Part shown: piece after piece, positions 7,222-16,164 of the stretch
How the letters are laid out: each line of letters starts with the position of its first letter
Numbering within the stretch: position 1 is the first letter of the stretch
Origin: Bacteroidota bacterium
Lineage (GTDB): Bacteria > Bacteroidota > Bacteroidia > Chitinophagales > Saprospiraceae
Direction: 5' to 3'
Assembly (NCBI GenBank): GCA_963169325.1
Contig: CAUJEY010000026.1
Coordinates: 1-52,367 of the forward strand
Length of the DNA stretch: 52,367 nucleotides
Position numbers and translations under genes: made by a program
The notes under the pieces: model-generated
Database searches by the model: none
Seen by the model: only the letters and a program-made list of their open reading frames with translations
Told to the model about the DNA's origin: nothing

Positions 7222-10200
7222 ATGTACCGCGAATTCAAACACCTCAACCTCTCCGCCATCGACGCTGAAATCCTGCAGTTCTGGGAAGATGAAAAAATAT
7301 TCGAACGCTCGGTAGAACAGCGCGACCCGGCCGACTCTTTCGTGTTCTACGAAGGCCCGCCCTCTGCCAACGGCAAACCCGGTATCCACCACGTAATGGC
7401 GCGCGCGGTAAAAGATATTTTTTGCCGGTACCAAACCCTCAAAGGCCACCGCGTGGAACGCAAAGGCGGCTGGGATACCCACGGCCTGCCCATCGAACTA
7501 CAAGTGGAAAAGGAACTCGGCATCACGAAAGAGGATATCGGCAAAAAAATCACGGTAGAACAGTATAACGCCGCCTGCCGCGCCACGGTGATGCGGTATA
7601 AGGATTTGTGGGACGACATCACCCGCCGCATGGGCTATTGGGTGGACCTGAACAACCCTTACATCACGTTCGAAAACGACTATATCGAATCGTGCTGGTG
7701 GTTGCTGAAACGCCTGTATGATAAAAAAACAGATGCGGGCGAATCCTACCTGTACAAAGGTTTTACCATACAACCCTTCAGCCCGGCTGCCGGCACCGGT
7801 CTCTCCTCGCACGAATTGAATATGCCCGGCACCTACAAAGAGGTCACGGACTTTTCGGTGGTGGCGATGTTTAAGGTAAAGCAGGACCAGCAATCTGCAT
7901 TTCTGTTCGACAACCCCGGCGAAGACGTTCGTATCCTCGCCTGGACGACCACGCCCTGGACCCTGCCCTCCAACGTTGCCCTTACCGTGGGGCCAAATAT
8001 CGGCTACGCCAAAGTGCAAACGCTCAGCCCCTACACCGGATCTCCGGTAAGCGTGGTACTGGCGCAAGACCGCCTCTCCGCTTATTTCAACCCGGAGGAT
8101 GAAACCCTGCCCTTCGAAGATTTTAAGGTGGGCGACAAAAAATTGCCTTACAAGGTATTGAAAACCAATATCAAAGGCGCAGCATTAGCCGGAGTTCGTT
8201 TCGAACAACTGTTGCCTACACCCGCCGCCGCTACAACCGAACTGGAAGCAAAAGCCTTCCGCGTCATCACCGGGGACTTTGTGACTACCGAAGACGGCAC
8301 CGGCGTAGTACACACTGCACCCTACTTCGGCGCCGATGACTTCCGGGCCAGCAAGGCGGCAGGCGTGCCCTACATCGGCTTGCCCAACCCGAAAGCGCCC
8401 GACTTACCGTTTCCGCTCGTGGACCGGCAGGGCAAATTTGTGGACGAGGTGCCGGAGTTCGGCGGACGCTACGTCAAGGCCGAATACTACTCCGCTGAGG
8501 TTCAACAAGACAAGGATTTTAAACCTACCGATCTGCTTATCGCCTTACGCCTCAAAGAAGACAATAAAGCGTTCAAGATCGAAAAATACAAACACACCTA
8601 CCCCCACTGCTGGCGCACCGACAAACCGGTGTTGTACTATCCGCTCGACTCCTGGTTCATCCGTGCCTCGGCGGCCAAGGAACGTATGGCCGAACTGAAT
8701 AAAACCATCAACTGGAAACCCGCCAGTACCGGCACCGGCCGTTTTGGTCAGTGGCTCGAAAACCTGCAGGACTGGAACCTCTCGCGTTCGCGTTACTGGG
8801 GTGTGCCGCTACCGATCTGGCGAACGGAAGACGGTGACGAAGAGATGTGTATCGAATCAGTGGAGGCATTGCAAAACGAAATAGAAAAAGCCAATTCCGA
8901 GCTCCTGCTTTCCCAACAGGTGCCGGCAGATTTGCACCGCCCGTACATGGACGAAATCACGCTCGTTTCTCCTTCCGGCAAACCCATGCGCCGCGAACTC
9001 GACCTTATCGACGTCTGGTTTGATTCCGGCGCCATGCCTTACGCCCAATGGCACTATCCCTTTGAAAATCAGGAGAAATGGAAACGGAACTACCCGGCCG
9101 ATTTCATTGCCGAAGGCGTAGACCAAACCCGCGGCTGGTTCTATACCCTGCACGCCATCGGCGTGATGTGTTTCGACTCGGTGGCATATAAAAACGTGGT
9201 GTCCAATGGCTTGGTACTCGATAAAAACGGTGAAAAAATGTCCAAATCGAAGGGCAACGTGGTGGACCCCTTCGAAACCATCGACACCCACGGCGCCGAT
9301 GCTACCCGCTGGTACATGATCAGCAACGCCGCACCCTGGGAAAACCTCAAGTTCGACGCCCAAGGCATCGTGGAAAGCCGGAATAAGTTTTTCGGCACAC
9401 TGTTCAATACCTACAATTTTTTCGCCCTGTACGCCAATCTCGACGGTTTTAAAATGGACGAGTTCAATGTGCTGCCCTACGACAAACGCAGCGAACTCGA
9501 CCGCTGGATTATCTCCAAACTGTACAGCCTGGTGGCGGAAGTGCGCGAGGCCTTCGACGAATATGAACCGACCCGGGCCTGTAGGGCCATAGAGGCGTTT
9601 GTAGACGAACACCTGTCCAACTGGTACGTGCGGCTCTCGCGCAGGCGGTTCTGGAAAGGCGAAATGGGCGAAGACAAACAGGCGGCCTACCAAACCCTGT
9701 TCGAATGCCTGATGGTCGCCGGCCAACTGTCGGCCCCAGTGGCTCCGTTTTTTACCGATTGGCTGTACCGCAACCTCACAGCCCCCATCAAAGACGCAGC
9801 CAAGGCCAAAAACACGCCCCTGCGCCACGATTCGGTACACCTGAGCGATCTAATTCAACCCAATCCCGCCAAAGTAGATAAAGCCCTGGAAAAACGGATG
9901 GACTATGCCCAGCGCATCTGCTCGCTGGCGCTTAGCATCCGCAAAAAGGAACGGCTGCGGGTACGATTGCCCCTGCAAAAACTCCTGTTGCCGGTACTCG
10001 ACGCTTCGTTTCAGGCCGATGTTGAGGCGGTGAAATCGCTCATTCTGGCCGAGATCAACGTGAAAGAATTGGAGTATATCACCGATGCTTCCGGTTTGTT
10101 GAAAAAATCGGCGAAGGCCAATTTCAAAACCCTCGGCGCCAAACTCGGCAAGGACATGAAAGACATGGCCAACCTGATTGCCGCCTTCGACAATGAACAA

Positions 10201-10623
10201 ATCAGCGCCCTGGAACAGGCGGGCGCGCTCGAACTGACGGTCAACGGCGTTGCCTATACGGTCACCCCGGAGGACCTGCTGGTGACTACGGAAGACCTGC
10301 CCGGCTGGAAAACGGCCACTGATGGCACACTTACCGTGGCGCTCGACGTACACCTGAATGACGCGCTGCTCGCAGAAGGTCTGGCCCGCGACCTCGTCAA
10401 CCGCATTCAGAACATCCGCAAGGAAAAGGACTTCAATGTTACCGACCGTGTGGTGATCACGCTGGAAAAACACCCGGCTGTATTACCCGCCGTAGAGCTG
10501 TTTCACGATTACATAAAAGGCGAAACGCTGGCGACCGACCTGGTACTGGCAGACACGATGCACGGGGAAAAGGTGGAGTTGAATGACGAGGTAATGTTGG
10601 GGATAGAGGTGGTAGTGAGTTGA
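7222..10623 (+). CDS. ileS: Isoleucine-tRNA ligase
   Basis: A 1133-residue class Ia synthetase that charges tRNA-Ile and edits misactivated valine. The HIGH-type motif is in PSANGKPGIHHVMA (H56/H57), the GIHHV variant seen in Bacteroidota. The large CP1 editing domain includes the TTPWTLPSN signature (about 242-250) and the KMSKS loop is at about 672-676 (KMSKSKGNVVDP). The anticodon-binding domain (DRWIISKLYSLV... onward) and a C-terminal extension follow. The length and the D-rich DVWFDSG segment match the long eukaryote-like IleS type associated in other bacteria with natural mupirocin resistance. No terminal zinc finger is visible, consistent with this type. Start confirmed by the family N-terminus MYREFKHLNL. 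Confidence 0.98.
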   Translation: MYREFKHLNLSAIDAEILQFWEDEKIFERSVEQRDPADSFVFYEGPPSANGKPGIHHVMARAVKDIFCRYQTLKGHRVERKGGWDTHGLPIELQVEKELGITKEDIGKKITVEQYNAACRATVMRYKDLWDDITRRMGYWVDLNNPYITFENDYIESCWWLLKRLYDKKTDAGESYLYKGFTIQPFSPAAGTGLSSHELNMPGTYKEVTDFSVVAMFKVKQDQQSAFLFDNPGEDVRILAWTTTPWTLPSNVALTVGPNIGYAKVQTLSPYTGSPVSVVLAQDRLSAYFNPEDETLPFEDFKVGDKKLPYKVLKTNIKGAALAGVRFEQLLPTPAAATTELEAKAFRVITGDFVTTEDGTGVVHTAPYFGADDFRASKAAGVPYIGLPNPKAPDLPFPLVDRQGKFVDEVPEFGGRYVKAEYYSAEVQQDKDFKPTDLLIALRLKEDNKAFKIEKYKHTYPHCWRTDKPVLYYPLDSWFIRASAAKERMAELNKTINWKPASTGTGRFGQWLENLQDWNLSRSRYWGVPLPIWRTEDGDEEMCIESVEALQNEIEKANSELLLSQQVPADLHRPYMDEITLVSPSGKPMRRELDLIDVWFDSGAMPYAQWHYPFENQEKWKRNYPADFIAEGVDQTRGWFYTLHAIGVMCFDSVAYKNVVSNGLVLDKNGEKMSKSKGNVVDPFETIDTHGADATRWYMISNAAPWENLKFDAQGIVESRNKFFGTLFNTYNFFALYANLDGFKMDEFNVLPYDKRSELDRWIISKLYSLVAEVREAFDEYEPTRACRAIEAFVDEHLSNWYVRLSRRRFWKGEMGEDKQAAYQTLFECLMVAGQLSAPVAPFFTDWLYRNLTAPIKDAAKAKNTPLRHDSVHLSDLIQPNPAKVDKALEKRMDYAQRICSLALSIRKKERLRVRLPLQKLLLPVLDASFQADVEAVKSLILAEINVKELEYITDASGLLKKSAKANFKTLGAKLGKDMKDMANLIAAFDNEQISALEQAGALELTVNGVAYTVTPEDLLVTTEDLPGWKTATDGTLTVALDVHLNDALLAEGLARDLVNRIQNIRKEKDFNVTDRVVITLEKHPAVLPAVELFHDYIKGETLATDLVLADTMHGEKVELNDEVMLGIEVVVS

Positions 10624-10720
10624 GGTATGGCATGTGAATTATTTTGGAGGTTGTGCGAGTGGGTTGGTGGGGAGGAGGTTATGCGTTTTATAAAAAAAAC
10701 TTCATTTCCTACCTTAGCCT

Positions 10721-10728
10721 TACTTTTG
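10721..10728 (+). promoter_or_regulatory. -7 box (TACTTTTG) for ftsK
   Basis: Exact TAnnTTTG match 56 nt upstream of the ftsK ATG at 10785. No clear -33 TTG. The transcript would carry the small hairpin at 10752-10772. Confidence 0.45.
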
Positions 10729-10751
10729 CGGGAAACCTCACCCTTGTGACC

Positions 10752-10776
10752 GGGCGAATTAAAAATTCGCCCCACA
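10752..10776. repeat. Dispersed small palindrome, copy 1 (ftsK leader)
   Basis: GGGCGAATT (10752-10760) and AATTCGCCC (10764-10772) form a 9-bp stem with a 3-nt loop, followed by CACA. A diverged copy with 22 of 25 identical bases lies at 52277-52301, near the right end of the window. It probably belongs to a dispersed intergenic palindrome family. Confidence 0.65.
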
Positions 10777-10784
10777 TTACCAAC

Positions 10785-13265
10785 ATGGCTAAGAGCAAAC
10801 GCGGACAACTAAGCATATCCTTCGACGATGAGCGCCTCTCGAAACTTTTCGGGATGTTCCTCCTCTTCCTGTCATTCTATTTTCTCATCGCATTCACTTC
10901 CTATTTTTTTACCTGGGAAAACGACCACGACATCGTCTTTCGCTTCTCCTGGGAAATCTTTCTCGGCGATGTGGAAGTCGACAACTGGCTGGGCCGGCTC
11001 GGCGCCTTTTTGGCCGACAGTATTATCTACTGGGGTTTCGGGGTGGCCTCGTTCGGGTTTATTTACCTGCTGTACCAGTACGGGCTGGCCTTGGTACGCC
11101 GGATACCGCTGAGTTACCTCACCTCAACGCTGCAACGTACGGTCATCTGGATGGTGATCGCATCCGTGCTCGCATCCTTTTTTGGGCAATTGTTGGAATT
11201 TCCGGTGGGCGGTGTTTTCGGTCAGGCTGTGAGCGAGTGGATACAGAAATTTCTGGGCATCCCCGGCACTCTCGCGCTGCTGGTGTTTGCGCTGGTCGCC
11301 GTTTTTGTGTGGAATAACAACCCCGATCTCACCGAATTTACCTGGCGAAAACTCTGGTTCGAAACCCAGCAAGCCTGGCGCGACCTGCTCAGTGGCGAAT
11401 ATGGCAAACGCCGCAGGGCCGCAAAACCACCCGCCGCCCCTAAACGCGATGAACCCGTCACCCGGGAACCCGCCCTGCTGACCGACGCCTTCGACCTCGT
11501 CCCTGCCAAAAAACCGGCAGCCGCAGAAGACCTGGCACCTTCCGGCGGGCAGCTCTCTTTCGATCTGACGAAAAAAAGTGCGCTTTTTGCCGACGACAAG
11601 CCGGTCAAAAAAAGCGACTCCGCCGAAAACACCGAACTGGAAATCAGCCTGCCACCCGAACAGCCTGCACAAGCAGCGCCCGAAGATGCCATGGCCTACA
11701 AACCGCCCGTTGAGGCCATCCAGGAGGACACCCCCAACCTCACCGAGCCCTACGACCCCACACTCGAACTCTCCCACTACGAATACCCGCACCTGCAACT
11801 GCTGCACGAGTACGACAATGCCCAACTCGAAATCGACCGCGACGAACTGGAGGCCAACAAAAATCAAATCCTGCATACCTTGATGAACTTCAAGATCGAT
11901 ATCGAGAAGATCAAGGCAACCATCGGCCCGACGGTTACGCTGTACGAGATCGTACCGGCACGGGGCATCCGGATTTCGAAAATTAAAAACCTGGAAGACG
12001 ACATCGCGCTCAACCTCTCCGCCCTGGGTATCCGGATCATCGCGCCGATCCCCGGCAAAGGCACCATCGGTATAGAGGTGCCCAATAAAAAACGGCAGAC
12101 TGTGGGTATGCGCGATGTGCTCATGGACGACCGCTTCAAACGCGCCAAGATGGACCTGCCCATCGCCCTGGGCAAAAATATCCAGAACGAAGTGTTCGTA
12201 GCCGATCTGGCCAAAATGCCACACTTGCTCATTGCCGGCGCCACGGGCCAGGGCAAATCTGTGGGGATCAACGTGATCCTCATGTCGTTGCTGTATAAAA
12301 AACACCCTTCGCAGGTAAAAGTAATCATGATAGACCCGAAGAAGGTGGAACTGTTCCCTTACGCCCGCCTGGAAAACCACTTCCTGGGTTTCCTGCCCGA
12401 CCAGGTAGAACCGATCGTGACCGATACGCATAAGGTGGTGCAGACGCTCAATTCGCTTATTATCGAGATGGAAACGCGTTACGATTTGCTCAAGCGCGCC
12501 GAAGTCCGCAACATCTCCGAGTATAACGACAAATTTGTGGCACGGCGCCTGAGCCCGCTTAAAGGGCACCGCTTCCTGCCCTATATCGTGCTGGTCATCG
12601 ACGAATTTGCCGACCTGATTATGACCGCCGGCAAAGAAGTGGAACTCCCTATCGGGCGACTGGCGCAGTTGTCGCGGGCTGTGGGTATCCACCTGATCAT
12701 CGCCACGCAGCGGCCTTCGGTCAACATCATCACCGGCGTCATCAAGGCTAACTTCCCGGCGCGTATCGCCTACAAAGTCGTATCCAAAGTGGATAGCCGA
12801 ACCATTCTCGATGCCGGCGGCGCAGAACAACTCACCGGCAAAGGCGATATGCTGCTCTCCGTGGGTGGCGATGTGATTCGCCTGCAATCGGCTTTTGTAG
12901 ACACCCCGGAAGTGGAACGGGTCATCGAGTTCATTGCCAACCAGACCGGCTTCCCGGAACCCTTCTTCCTGCCCGAATTCCATGCCGACAACGAACCGGG
13001 CGCCGGCGGAAAGGATGTACGGCTGGCCGATCTCGATGATATGCTCGACGACGCCGGCCGCCTTGTGGTGGAAACCCAGCACGGTTCCACCAGTATGATT
13101 CAGCGCCGCCTGAAACTCGGCTACAACCGCGCAGGGCGTATTATGGACCAACTCGAATCCCTCGGCATCGTGGGCCCGGCAGAAGGCTCCAAACCACGCG
13201 AAGTGCTGTACTACGATGTGATGGAACTGGAACGGTTCCTGACGGAGTTGCATAGCAGAAAATAA
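10785..13265 (+). CDS. ftsK: DNA translocase FtsK
   Basis: An 826-residue divisome DNA pump that moves chromosome termini through the closing septum. The N-terminus has four membrane helices (first about 22-42, last ending near 180). A Pro/Ala/Lys-rich linker (about 205-330) leads to the motor: alpha domain, Walker A GATGQGKS near 485, Walker B LVIDEFADL near 603 and the ATQRPS segment. The winged-helix gamma domain forms the last 65 or so residues (GSTSMIQRRLKLGYNRAGRIMDQLE). ATG 10785 (MAKSKRGQLS) is chosen over an open frame reaching back to 10644, because the -7 box at 10721 and a hairpin lie inside that extension. A 735-residue antisense frame opposite this gene is a composition shadow. 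Confidence 0.96.
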   Translation: MAKSKRGQLSISFDDERLSKLFGMFLLFLSFYFLIAFTSYFFTWENDHDIVFRFSWEIFLGDVEVDNWLGRLGAFLADSIIYWGFGVASFGFIYLLYQYGLALVRRIPLSYLTSTLQRTVIWMVIASVLASFFGQLLEFPVGGVFGQAVSEWIQKFLGIPGTLALLVFALVAVFVWNNNPDLTEFTWRKLWFETQQAWRDLLSGEYGKRRRAAKPPAAPKRDEPVTREPALLTDAFDLVPAKKPAAAEDLAPSGGQLSFDLTKKSALFADDKPVKKSDSAENTELEISLPPEQPAQAAPEDAMAYKPPVEAIQEDTPNLTEPYDPTLELSHYEYPHLQLLHEYDNAQLEIDRDELEANKNQILHTLMNFKIDIEKIKATIGPTVTLYEIVPARGIRISKIKNLEDDIALNLSALGIRIIAPIPGKGTIGIEVPNKKRQTVGMRDVLMDDRFKRAKMDLPIALGKNIQNEVFVADLAKMPHLLIAGATGQGKSVGINVILMSLLYKKHPSQVKVIMIDPKKVELFPYARLENHFLGFLPDQVEPIVTDTHKVVQTLNSLIIEMETRYDLLKRAEVRNISEYNDKFVARRLSPLKGHRFLPYIVLVIDEFADLIMTAGKEVELPIGRLAQLSRAVGIHLIIATQRPSVNIITGVIKANFPARIAYKVVSKVDSRTILDAGGAEQLTGKGDMLLSVGGDVIRLQSAFVDTPEVERVIEFIANQTGFPEPFFLPEFHADNEPGAGGKDVRLADLDDMLDDAGRLVVETQHGSTSMIQRRLKLGYNRAGRIMDQLESLGIVGPAEGSKPREVLYYDVMELERFLTELHSRK

Positions 13266-13397
13266 AGTCAAAATGTAAAAGTCAAAATGTAAAAGGTAAA
13301 AGATGAGGGCCCAGGCATAAAGCCCTGACATTTAGACTTTTACCCCTTTTCTATACCTTTTACATTTTGACTTTTACATTTTGACTTTTACATTTCA
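13264..13397. repeat. Inverted repeat tract of GTCAAAATGTAAAA units
   Basis: The left arm (13264-13302) is tandem AAAGTCAAAATGT units. The right arm (about 13329-13397) is tandem ACATTTTGACTTTT units; the arms are complementary over more than 30 bases. The tract overlaps the ftsK stop codon and ends about 25 nt before the rlmN ATG. It could act as the ftsK terminator and also as the rlmN leader. Confidence 0.85.
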
Positions 13398-13421
13398 CTT
13401 TTTATTTTGTTTAAGCACTCA

Positions 13422-14468
13422 ATGCCACAACGCGACCTCCGTGACCTTTCCCTTCCCGAACTCGAAGCCGCACTTGCGGACTGGGGCGAGCCGCGTTTTC
13501 GCGCCAAACAAGTATATGAATGGCTCTGGGCCAAGTCGGTGACCGATCTGGACGCCATGACCAACCTTTCCAAGGAACTCCGGCAGCGCCTGCGGGATGA
13601 ATTTACCCTGAATACATTGACGGAAGACACCGTACAGCACAGCGCCGACGGTACCATCAAAACCCGCTGGCGGACCCACGACGGCCACCGCATAGAAAGC
13701 GTGCTGATTCCTGTGCCGGACGACGATCGTTTTACGGTTTGCGTCAGCACCCAGGTCGGTTGCAGCCTCACCTGCGCCTTTTGCGCTACCGGGCGTATGG
13801 GCCGCAAACGAAATCTGGCCGCTTATGAAATCGTGGATCAGGTAACCGGTGTAAACCGCCAGTGCCTCGAAGCGTTCGGGCGTTCCATTACCAATGTGGT
13901 GTACATGGGCATGGGCGAGCCTTTGCTGACTTTTAGCAGTACCATGGAAAGTATTGCCCGGCTCACCACCGCGCCGTCGCTCGGCCTGGGTATGGCAGCC
14001 CGGCGTCTTACCATAAGCACGGCCGGTATCGCCAAAATGATCCGGAAATTAGCCGACGACGGCTTCCGCAGCAACCTGGCACTCAGCCTGCACGCGGCCG
14101 ACGACGCCAAACGCAACGAGATCATGCCCATCAACGAAAGCAATACGCTGACCATCCTCATGGAAGCGCTGGAATATTTTTACCAGAAAACGAAAGCCCG
14201 AATCTCCTACGAATATATCGCCTTCGAACGTTTTAACGACAGTATTGAAGATGCCGTGAAACTCGTACAACTCTGCCGCCGCAGGTTCCCCGTGCGGGTG
14301 AATATTATCGAATATAACCCCATTGACGGAGCGCCATTCACCAAATCAGGAGAGGAAAGATTGAATGCCTTCGCGGCATATTTAGCCAAACACGGCGTGA
14401 CGGTTACGGTGCGGCGCAGCCGGGGAAAAGATATTGATGCCGCCTGCGGGCAGTTAGCTAATAAATAA
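13422..14468 (+). CDS. rlmN: 23S rRNA (adenine-2503-C2)/tRNA methyltransferase RlmN
   Basis: A 348-residue radical-SAM enzyme that methylates C2 of A2503 in 23S rRNA and of A37 in some tRNAs. The 4Fe-4S cluster motif CSLTCAFC places cysteines at 114, 118 and 121, followed by ATGRMGRKRNL. GMGEPLLTF (about 165) is the SAM-contacting segment. The methyl-carrying cysteine near the C-terminus is C342 in DAACGQL. N-terminal helices (1-90) match the family's RNA-binding accessory domain. ATG 13422 is preferred over an upstream TTG at 13407. No chloramphenicol/florfenicol-resistance Cfr features are evident; length and sequence fit RlmN. Confidence 0.96.
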   Translation: MPQRDLRDLSLPELEAALADWGEPRFRAKQVYEWLWAKSVTDLDAMTNLSKELRQRLRDEFTLNTLTEDTVQHSADGTIKTRWRTHDGHRIESVLIPVPDDDRFTVCVSTQVGCSLTCAFCATGRMGRKRNLAAYEIVDQVTGVNRQCLEAFGRSITNVVYMGMGEPLLTFSSTMESIARLTTAPSLGLGMAARRLTISTAGIAKMIRKLADDGFRSNLALSLHAADDAKRNEIMPINESNTLTILMEALEYFYQKTKARISYEYIAFERFNDSIEDAVKLVQLCRRRFPVRVNIIEYNPIDGAPFTKSGEERLNAFAAYLAKHGVTVTVRRSRGKDIDAACGQLANK

Positions 14469-14512
14469 AGTCAGCAGGTTATCGATTCCCCTTAAAACCG
14501 GGATGGCAATCC

Positions 14513-15388
14513 CTATTTCCGCGCCAAATACACCCCGGTCAGAATCACCCCCGTGCCTACAAGATCCATAATACCCACAGCCTCTCCATCGGCGGCGCCG
14601 AGTATCAGGGCTGAGATAGGGAGCAGATAAGTGACTGAAGTGGCAAAAATCGCGCTGGTCCGCTGCAAAAGCCAGAAGTACAGAATAGAACCGCCCACGG
14701 TGCCCATGGCGGCTAAGTAAAAAATATAACCCAACCCTTTCATCCCGTCCGGGTGCTGCAGCGCAGCGCTCCAGCCGCCCGACCACCACAAGCCGAACAC
14801 AAATAAACCGCCCGTGATGACAAAGGCTGCCGAGGCAATACCGGCCGGGTGCTGATCGCGCAGGTAGCGGTTCACCACATTGGCATTGATGGCGTAACAA
14901 ACAGTGGCCACCCCACAAAGGGCGGCATAGAACGCATTGCCGCTGACGGCGCTGCTGCTGTTGAACAGGATGAGCATCGCGGCGCCGGAGAGCCCCAGCG
15001 CCACGCCGAGCAATTTGTTTTTGGCAAAAGACATTTGAAAAAACGCCAGTCCAAACAACAGGGTAAACAACGGCGTAAGGGAATTCAGCACGCCGGCCAG
15101 GCTACTGGTCACATGTTGTTGCGCTACCGCAAACATAAAATTTGGAATAGCCGAACCGCAAAAAGCCACGACGAGCAAGGGTTTCCAACGTTTCCAATCT
15201 ATTTTAGACCAAAAAACAACCGCCACCGGCAAGTAAATAGCCGTGGCGATCACCATCCGCCACATGGCCATCTGCACCGGATTAAAAATAGCTACCGAAC
15301 GCTTGATGAACAAAAAGGATGCACCCCAGATAACGGCAAGGATGAACAGGACAAACCAATCGAGGAGGGCAGGTGGGCGGTTGGACAT
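14513..15388 (-). CDS. EamA/DMT-family membrane transporter
   Basis: A 291-residue protein with about ten hydrophobic helices arranged as two repeated EamA halves; the first contains WGASFLFIKRSV and the second starts near GIASAAFVITGG. Members of the drug/metabolite transporter superfamily export amino acids, nucleotide-related compounds or small metabolites; the substrate here cannot be told. ATG 15388 (MSNRPPALLDW) is chosen because it directly precedes the first helix; an open frame extends to 15556 but that stretch looks non-coding. It is convergent with rlmN and diverges from the GNAT gene at 15543 across a 154-nt gap. Confidence 0.92.
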   Translation of the reverse strand: MSNRPPALLDWFVLFILAVIWGASFLFIKRSVAIFNPVQMAMWRMVIATAIYLPVAVVFWSKIDWKRWKPLLVVAFCGSAIPNFMFAVAQQHVTSSLAGVLNSLTPLFTLLFGLAFFQMSFAKNKLLGVALGLSGAAMLILFNSSSAVSGNAFYAALCGVATVCYAINANVVNRYLRDQHPAGIASAAFVITGGLFVFGLWWSGGWSAALQHPDGMKGLGYIFYLAAMGTVGGSILYFWLLQRTSAIFATSVTYLLPISALILGAADGEAVGIMDLVGTGVILTGVYLARK

Positions 15389-15542
15389 GGTGAATGCGGA
15401 ATGCGGATTTGGGCGGCGAAGGTCGCAAAAAACGAGATCGTCTTTTGGTGAAAATTTTTGGACCCGCGAATGTTTGCTTAACATTGCCCCAACAGTCCGC
15501 GCCATTGCCGGCGCCGGCAGAAAAAACGATTTGAAAATTACA

Positions 15543-16052
15543 ATGGTTTTAGACACGCCAAGGCTCTCTATTTTCCCACTTACCTACGAACAACTGCTGC
15601 TGTATGTTCAACCCGGACATGTTCTGGAAAAATCTTTACAACTGAATGTCGGTGGGCGTACGGTTTCACCTGCCCTCCAGGAGGCATTCGAACAGTCGAT
15701 AATGCCGGTTGTTGCCGACACCAGTAAAAACTATCTCTTTTCGACCCTGTGGACAGTTGTCTTGAAGACTGAAAATACGATGGTCGGCGACCTGTGCTTT
15801 CAGGGAGAACCCAATGAAAACGGCGAGATCGAGATCGGTTATGGCACTTACGATCATTTTCAAAATATGGGTTACATGACCGAAGCCGTTGGCGCGCTGG
15901 TGCGCTGGGGGCTCGGGCAGGAACGGGTACTGGCGGTAGTCGCAGAAACCAATGCAGACAATATCCCCTCTCAAAAGATCTTAAAAAACAACGGATTTCA
16001 TTGTCTTGGGCAAGCGGGTGAAATCCTGAAGTGGAGAAAGGAAAAGGGTTAG
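15543..16052 (+). CDS. GNAT-family N-acetyltransferase (RimJ/RimL type)
   Basis: A 169-residue acetyltransferase of the family acting on ribosomal protein N-termini or small amines. The N-terminus MVLDTPRLSIFPLT is typical of RimJ/RimL-like proteins. The acetyl-CoA-binding region is around IEIGYGTYDHFQNMGYMTEAV (97-116), and VVAETNADNIPSQKILKNNGF (132-152) is the conserved late motif. In motif A the usual R/Q-x-x-G-x-G/A is replaced by FQNMGYMTEA, still acceptable in this subfamily. ATG 15543 fits the family start; an upstream in-frame extension is not conserved-looking. The substrate is unknown. Confidence 0.88.
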   Translation: MVLDTPRLSIFPLTYEQLLLYVQPGHVLEKSLQLNVGGRTVSPALQEAFEQSIMPVVADTSKNYLFSTLWTVVLKTENTMVGDLCFQGEPNENGEIEIGYGTYDHFQNMGYMTEAVGALVRWGLGQERVLAVVAETNADNIPSQKILKNNGFHCLGQAGEILKWRKEKG

Positions 16053-16164
16053 TTCCCGTTACACCAAGAACCTAAATTTAACCATTTCATTAATGCCCGC
16101 CCAACCTTACTTTGCCAGGCACTCCCCATCTTTGTGCCTTGCTAACACAATAATATACAACACT

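Noticed and set aside
11124-13331. 735-residue open frame on the minus strand opposite ftsK
   Set aside because: It is fully antisense to a highly conserved gene, has no recognisable domain, and arises from codon bias in the real frame.
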